45,692 bases of DNA, taken from Schlesneria sp. Its GTDB lineage: Bacteria > Planctomycetota > Planctomycetia > Planctomycetales > Planctomycetaceae. Both the position numbers and the translations under genes were made by a program. Under the pieces are notes generated by a model, which did not search any database, was not told the origin of the DNA, and was given only the letters and a program-made list of their open reading frames with translations. Of the stretch, positions 41,136 to 45,692 are shown piece by piece. The stretch covers positions 1 to 45,692 of the forward strand of contig JAQGHU010000087.1 in assembly GCA_028291515.1 (NCBI GenBank). Reading direction: 5' to 3'. How positions within the stretch are numbered: the stretch's first letter is position 1; each line of letters opens with the position of its first letter.

Positions 41136-42266
41136 ATGAGATTGTCACAACGTCAGTCAGTGCTGTGGCTGTTTAGCTTGTTCGCTGTCGGCATCTTCGG
41201 CTGCGATGCCAGCGTGCCGAAATCCCCGTCCAACTCGTCGTCCGCCAAGCCGGGGGACACGATGAAGGGGAGTGGTGAGAAACGTCTCGTGATCTTGACG
41301 AACGGGGATTCGCCCTATTGGGATGCCTGCCGAGCCGGTTTGATGGCCGCCAACAGCGAACTCAAGCTGTCTGACAGCGGACTGAAGGCCGTCCTCGACG
41401 TCAATGACGGAACGCCTCAAGGTCAGTTGCAAAAGCTGCAGCAATACGGCACACAAAGCGACATTGCCGGTGTCGGCGTCTCTGCGATCGACGCGGATAA
41501 CGTCGCGGTCGCAGACGAATTGCGAGCCCTGCAAAAGAAGGGAATCAAAGTTCTGACGATCGATTCGGATCTGAATCGCAAAGAATTCGCCGATTCCCGC
41601 TTCGCCTTCATCGGCACCGACAATCGCACCGGGGGCCAGGTCCTTGGTAAATGCGCGAAGGGCCTGCGAGCGGAAGGCGGCGACTATGTCACGTTCGTGG
41701 GACGGACGGGGGCTCAAAACGCGATCGAACGAATCGATGGATTCGCAGAAGGGGCGGGCGACAAATTCGCGATTAAAGACAAGATGGCCGACGGCACCGA
41801 CAAAGCGGCCGCTCGCGATAATGTCCGCAATGCAATTCGTAATCATGAAGGACTGAAGGTCCTGGTCGGCATCTGGTCGTACAACGCCCCGGCGATCGTC
41901 GACGTCGTCCGCGAACTCGACCGCCGCAAGGATTTCACTGTGGTCGTGTTCGATGCCGAACCCGACGCGATCACCGCGATGAAAGACAGCCAGATCGACG
42001 CCATGGTCGTGCAGAACCCGTTCGACATGGGCTATCAAGGTGTCCGCCTGCTGCAAGCACTGGTGAAGGACGACAAAGAGACCATCAGCAGCATGCTGCC
42101 CAAGCACGGTGAACCGGGTGGAGACATCTACGACACCGGCCTGAAGGTCGTGGTCCCCAACGCCGAATCACCGCTCTCGGCCGATCAGTTCGACAAGTCG
42201 ATCGAGTTCCAGGATCTGTCAACCTTCCAGAAGTGGATGGAAAAATATGGCCTGACCGGGTCTTGA
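41136..42266 (+). CDS. sugar ABC-transporter substrate-binding lipoprotein
   Basis: A 376-residue periplasmic binding protein of the ribose/galactose type (Peripla_BP_4). The signal peptide ends with a lipobox-like IFGC, giving lipid-anchored Cys23, and is followed by a Ser/Pro linker. Blocks typical of the family are RLVILTNGDSPYWDACRAGL (about 49-68), VGVSAIDADNVAV, FIGTDNRTGGQVLGK, VVFDAEPDAI and DAMVVQNPFDMGYQGVRLL. ATG 41136 is chosen because the signal peptide begins there; the frame opens at 41061. No permease or ATPase gene is adjacent, so it is an orphan receptor here. A strong hairpin terminator follows. Confidence 0.88.
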   Translation: MRLSQRQSVLWLFSLFAVGIFGCDASVPKSPSNSSSAKPGDTMKGSGEKRLVILTNGDSPYWDACRAGLMAANSELKLSDSGLKAVLDVNDGTPQGQLQKLQQYGTQSDIAGVGVSAIDADNVAVADELRALQKKGIKVLTIDSDLNRKEFADSRFAFIGTDNRTGGQVLGKCAKGLRAEGGDYVTFVGRTGAQNAIERIDGFAEGAGDKFAIKDKMADGTDKAAARDNVRNAIRNHEGLKVLVGIWSYNAPAIVDVVRELDRRKDFTVVVFDAEPDAITAMKDSQIDAMVVQNPFDMGYQGVRLLQALVKDDKETISSMLPKHGEPGGDIYDTGLKVVVPNAESPLSADQFDKSIEFQDLSTFQKWMEKYGLTGS

Positions 42267-42325
42267 CCACTTTCGCCGTCACCTGATATTCGAGTCGGCG
42301 GCCATCGTTCTCGATCATCTTGCGA

Positions 42326-42356
42326 GCCCGCGTTCCCATGAGAACGCGGGCCGTTT
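42326..42356 (+). terminator. intrinsic terminator of the sugar-binding gene
   Basis: Perfect 10-bp stem gcccgcgttc (42326-42335) / gaacgcgggc (42342-42351), 6-base loop, followed by cgtttt. Confidence 0.9.
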
Positions 42357-42691
42357 TGCATTTGGTGGCCACAACGGGACGGCATGAACTGCAGATCATT
42401 CGTGCTCGTAATGAAATCAGATGTTGTCGACATCCAAACATGAGCGGTGCCCGAATGCTGCGTGTAAGACCTCTCAATATCGTAACAATGTTGCTGATAT
42501 CGGGTCTATATTCGGTGCGATAGTGGGTGATCCGAAGGTTCTTCCACAACAACCCTTGCGTTATGGAAAGCCTTACGAGAACGAAATTGGTGTTGTTGCC
42601 GCCGTTCACCTATCCTCGCGCGTCACTCACGGCGGCGACGAGGTCACGCCGCATTACTCTTTCGAAATTCAGGTTGAAAGCTCCGTGCCCT
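42357..42691. other. intergenic region before the DUF1559 gene
   Basis: About 335 bp between the terminator and ATG 42692. The frame of the DUF1559 gene is open to 42527, but that part shows no domain and no ribosome site. No clear promoter or repeat was recognised. Confidence 0.5.
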
Positions 42692-43708
42692 ATGCAGAAC
42701 GCTTCCGGTCGACGACGAGGTTTCACGCTGATCGAATTGCTGGTCGTGATCGCGATCATCGCCGTGCTGATCGCTCTGCTGCTGCCTGCGGTTCAGCAGG
42801 CGCGTGAGGCGGCGCGTCGAACTCAATGCAAGAACAACCTGAAGCAAATGGGGCTGGGGCTGCACAATTACGAATCGACGAATCGCGTGTTCCCCTCTGC
42901 GGGGAAAGGCCCCGTGCAATCGGTTGCATCGTTGCCCACGGTCTTCTTCACAGCGTCCACGTTTTCGTTGATTCTGCCGTACATCGATCAAACGCCGGTC
43001 TATCAACAGATGAACTTTGGCGTTCACTACACGGACGATGCGTCTACGATTCTCGCAGGGAAGACGAAGATCACCGCGTTCTTGTGTCCCAGCAACGGAG
43101 TGACTCAGCCAGACCCGGTCGGCTTCGGATTGGTGGACTATATGCCCGTGGCCTATACCACACTGCCAACCCTGACTCAGTCGCCCGGCCCCAAGAAGGA
43201 AGGTGCGTTGGGAACGTTTGGCCATCCGATCTCTTTCGTGACTGACGGGACGAGCAACACAATTGCGATTTTCGAAGATTCGGGACGCGTCTCCGGCGGA
43301 TTGAACGGCGCGGTCTCGATCACCACCTCCGCAATTCCGGGAGGAACAATTACTCAGGCCGGCATGATCACCAAGGGAACAGGAACTGGTCCGGTGTGTA
43401 CCGGACCGAACGGGGGTAATACGTGCCCTGGCCGATGGATTGACGGTGACAACGGAAATGGGGTCACAGGTCCGCCGTTGGGCACTTTCACGGCGATCAA
43501 CAACAACAAAAACCCCGCAGGAGCAACGGCCTGTCCTTACACGCAAGTGAATTGCGGACCGTTTGGCGAGCCGTTCAGCCTGCACACGGGCGGTTGCCAC
43601 GCCCTGTTGTGCGATGGCTCTGTGAAATTCGTTTCGGAAAACATCGATATTCAAATCGTTCGTCGGCTGAGTGATCCCAGCGACGGCGAGGTGATCGGCG
43701 AGTTTTAG
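42692..43708 (+). CDS. DUF1559 protein with type IV pilin-like N-terminus
   Basis: A 338-residue protein. After a short basic leader the prepilin motif [20 protein letters not shown] is followed by the hydrophobic helix, cleaved at G|F as in pilins/pseudopilins. The DUF1559 core follows ([29 protein letters not shown]) and ends with the hallmark [24 protein letters not shown] 42692 is used because the leader begins there. This is one of the most expanded families in planctomycetes; members probably build or decorate pseudopili or surface fibres. Their precise role is unknown. The protein is Gly/Thr-rich in the middle with four conserved Cys. Confidence 0.93.
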   Translation: MQNASGRRRGFTLIELLVVIAIIAVLIALLLPAVQQAREAARRTQCKNNLKQMGLGLHNYESTNRVFPSAGKGPVQSVASLPTVFFTASTFSLILPYIDQTPVYQQMNFGVHYTDDASTILAGKTKITAFLCPSNGVTQPDPVGFGLVDYMPVAYTTLPTLTQSPGPKKEGALGTFGHPISFVTDGTSNTIAIFEDSGRVSGGLNGAVSITTSAIPGGTITQAGMITKGTGTGPVCTGPNGGNTCPGRWIDGDNGNGVTGPPLGTFTAINNNKNPAGATACPYTQVNCGPFGEPFSLHTGGCHALLCDGSVKFVSENIDIQIVRRLSDPSDGEVIGEF

Positions 43709-43746
43709 AGCGTAGCAACTCGATCCCGTCGCCGTAGCGCTGCCTC

Positions 43747-45285
43747 TCAACGTTTCGGCTGCGGCGGGGTGAAGTCCCATGAGTCTGTGATGATCAACCG
43801 ATAGTTTTTCAGGTCGATTTCAAAATCATTCTTGAGAGATCGCGTGTTGGTACTTCGGTGGTCGACTTTGTAAACCGTTTCGGTTGTCCCATCCGCATCG
43901 AAGTATTTGACGGCCGACGTCTGCCACGTGGTGGCATCAATCACGATCCAGCACTCTGCCAGGAAGCTTTTGCAGGTCTCAGTGCGCGGGGTCGCGACGA
44001 GAATGACCGACTTACCGGTGCTGCCGCGCTGGGAAAACGACCAGTCGCGCACTAGTTCCGCTGGCTGGATATCGAGCAGAAATGGCAGCCAGTAGCGGCT
44101 GAGCAATTGAAACTCGACGAGAGGAACTCCTCCCATTTCTAGCGAGGCTATGATCTGATAGGACTTGTCGTCATCGTCCGTCTGAATGATCTCATGCTTC
44201 GTAGAGATGAACGAACAGGCACGGTCATGATTGATGGTAAATGGCTGACCTGACTTCCCGATTCGTTTGCCGGTCGGGGTCTGCCGTCGATTGAAATCGC
44301 CATGACGAATCACCAGCTTCACCTTGCCGCGAGCGTCGTAGGTGAGCTCGGCATTCGAAGTCAGTTCTTCTTCGGAGGCCAGGTTGTAGACGGTGCGATT
44401 GAATTGCACCTTCGTATTGGAATTGAGCATGGACGCGGTTTGCCAGTTCTTCAGGATCGCATCGATTGCATCTGGCGTGTTGAGTACGCCTTTGGCTGAT
44501 CCGCCAGTCACGGCATCGTGTCTCTCGCCGCGTGGGTCGTCCGGCGGGCCTTCTAAATCGGCGTGATCGGCATACGGCGGGGTGCCATTAAGGCGAGCTG
44601 ATGCCAGCAGGATTCGCTTGTTCTTAACGGCGGGCATCGGTCGAAATAGGACGGGAACTCCCTGGTGAGATCCGCGTTCTTTTTCATTCTGCACGACTTG
44701 TCTGATTGGGCGACCGAATTTGTCGACGGGGGGCGTCGGCGGAATCCCGTCATCGCCCAGTACGCCGGGAAGCACGGCGGCGAGATCGTTGGTCTCGGGA
44801 GCCGACCAGTGTGCGGTCGGTTCGCCATGACGATCGAAGGCCTGCATACGGACGAGTTGTGCGCTCGCCGTATTCAACCAGACACGGATCGATCCATAGA
44901 ACAAGCGTTCTGTTTCATCCTTGGGGATTGCTTCTAGACAGGTTTCCCAGTTCGCGGTTTCGACGATTTGCCAATCGTGCGATTCGCGTAGTTGGCGAGC
45001 ATCGATCTGTCCGAGAAACGTCCCCATCGCAGTGGCAGCGTGTCCGTTGAAGTGACTGGTCACATGAAATCGCAGAATCTCACGCTCGGCCCGCCAGGGC
45101 ACGGTGTTGCGTGTGGCGACCGCTTCCCAACGACTCATGAGGGTCCGAACCGTTGCGACCTGTGGGTCTGTGGCGGTCGCGCAATGCCGTGGTGGAGTGA
45201 TAACGTTCGCTAGTGGAGCCCCAATCATTTGGGCTTGGTGACCATCGAAGCAGAGCAAGTTGATCAGCACCAGGGCATGGAACAT
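43747..45285 (-). CDS. exported protein with LolA-like C-terminal half
   Basis: A 512-residue protein with a weak N-terminal signal (MFHALVLINLLCFDG). The N-terminal part (about 40-170, VATVRTLMSRWEAVATRN) and the middle are not recognised; an insert rich in Pro (about 180-250) separates the halves. The C-terminal half (about 280-510; IDAILKNWQTASMLNSNTKV, then the stretch RYWLPFLLDIQPAELVRDW and CWIVIDATTWQTSAVKYFDA) resembles the LolA/LolB-like fold seen in planctomycete TIGR03009-type proteins. That link is by motif feel and tentative. The gene is convergent with the DUF1559 gene. Confidence 0.6.
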   Translation of the reverse strand: MFHALVLINLLCFDGHQAQMIGAPLANVITPPRHCATATDPQVATVRTLMSRWEAVATRNTVPWRAEREILRFHVTSHFNGHAATAMGTFLGQIDARQLRESHDWQIVETANWETCLEAIPKDETERLFYGSIRVWLNTASAQLVRMQAFDRHGEPTAHWSAPETNDLAAVLPGVLGDDGIPPTPPVDKFGRPIRQVVQNEKERGSHQGVPVLFRPMPAVKNKRILLASARLNGTPPYADHADLEGPPDDPRGERHDAVTGGSAKGVLNTPDAIDAILKNWQTASMLNSNTKVQFNRTVYNLASEEELTSNAELTYDARGKVKLVIRHGDFNRRQTPTGKRIGKSGQPFTINHDRACSFISTKHEIIQTDDDDKSYQIIASLEMGGVPLVEFQLLSRYWLPFLLDIQPAELVRDWSFSQRGSTGKSVILVATPRTETCKSFLAECWIVIDATTWQTSAVKYFDADGTTETVYKVDHRSTNTRSLKNDFEIDLKNYRLIITDSWDFTPPQPKR

Positions 45286-45692
45286 GGCATCACGTCCTTG
45301 TGACCGTCTCGATCAGTGGCATCGGTACTTGATTGTCCGAAGCGGCCAACGCAGTGGCACACCCCTCGTGATTGAGAGGCAAGAATCAAGACTCTGGCAC
45401 GCGGCGACTGTAGTAGAACGAGACGATTCTGAGAAGATCGAACTCACCCAATTGAAGGCGGCGAGTTGTCGCACGAGCGATAACTCCTTACAGATCCTGC
45501 TACACTAATCAACGGGCGTGATTCTGCTCACCGGAATCGTGAACGCGGGTGCCACGGTTTTGGAGCATAGGTATCTACACATCTCACCCCAGAGGCAATC
45601 GGAATGATCGTCGGTCGGTTCATTGTCATCAGGCCCAAGGGGCCGGAACTTTGCCCAGCCAGGGCCCTTCGGCCCTGGAATTAGGCCCATAA
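45286..45692. other. terminal intergenic region
   Basis: 407 bp at the window end. A hairpin ccagggcc-cttc-ggccctgg lies at 45659-45678, inside a GC-rich stretch (aggcccaaggggccgg upstream, aggccc downstream) that looks like a dispersed repeat. A minus-strand open frame (45505-45690) runs through it but is repeat-derived in appearance. Nothing else is recognised. Confidence 0.6.

Noticed and set aside
42644-43780. 378-codon minus-strand open frame opposite the DUF1559 gene
   Set aside because: Pure shadow frame, rich in Arg and Cys, without any domain.

Overview
The window looks like chromosomal DNA of a planctomycete, probably from the Planctomycetaceae or a close relative. The evidence is a set of marker families. 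These are a secreted DUF1549/DUF1553 cytochrome-like protein followed by a Tat-exported DUF1501 protein (30380-34171), a pilin-like DUF1559 protein (42692-43708), a two-domain DUF1080 glycoside-hydrolase-like protein (23017-24333), FG-GAP/TPR envelope proteins, a Gly/Met-rich STN-domain protein and a LolA-like secreted protein. No tRNA, rRNA, CRISPR array, phage module or intact insertion sequence was seen. Genes are loosely packed, lie on both strands, and are separated by palindrome-rich intergenic DNA.

Layout. 1-124: a perfect 20-bp tandem repeat cut by the window edge. 290-5328: YhcH-like sugar protein, SppA-type peptidase, a Pro/Gln-rich exported protein with a YHS-like C-terminus, and a squalene/phytoene synthase. 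5458-9256 (minus): a small membrane protein, then a likely operon of zinc-ribbon, FG-GAP and TPR proteins. 9730-12112: an ECF sigma factor and its membrane anti-sigma partner, followed by a second copy of the small membrane family. 12792-16986: unknown proteins, a phosphoesterase, a chlorite-dismutase-like protein, a LuxR-type regulator and a VanZ-like pair. 17017-22339: aminotransferase, leucine-rich-repeat protein, a conserved unknown, O6-alkylguanine alkyltransferase and an orphan FliN/SpoA domain. 22357-22838: a frameshifted DUF1877 gene. 23017-26585: the DUF1080 protein and a multi-zinc-ribbon protein. 26946-28797: a MarR regulator and a FabF-like synthase, probably one operon controlled by a perfect palindrome at 26913-26928. 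28835-36728: epimerase, the DUF1549-DUF1501 pair, and a three-module protein with two hydrolase domains. 36886-45285: APS/PAPS reductase, coproheme decarboxylase, unknowns, a sugar-binding lipoprotein, the DUF1559 protein and a LolA-like protein.

How it works together. Most genes are housekeeping or envelope functions without one shared pathway. The clearest units are the ECF sigma/anti-sigma pair, the MarR-FabF pair, the zinc-ribbon/FG-GAP/TPR operon and the DUF1549-DUF1501 pair. No new defence or mobile system was recognised. The most distinctive signals are a duplicated small membrane protein family (N-terminal motif MWxFFxGWRRK), at least seven different intergenic palindromic elements (two with perfect arms of 22 and 28 bp), the MarR operator, and the three-module hydrolase. 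All family names come from motif recognition by eye, not from a search.
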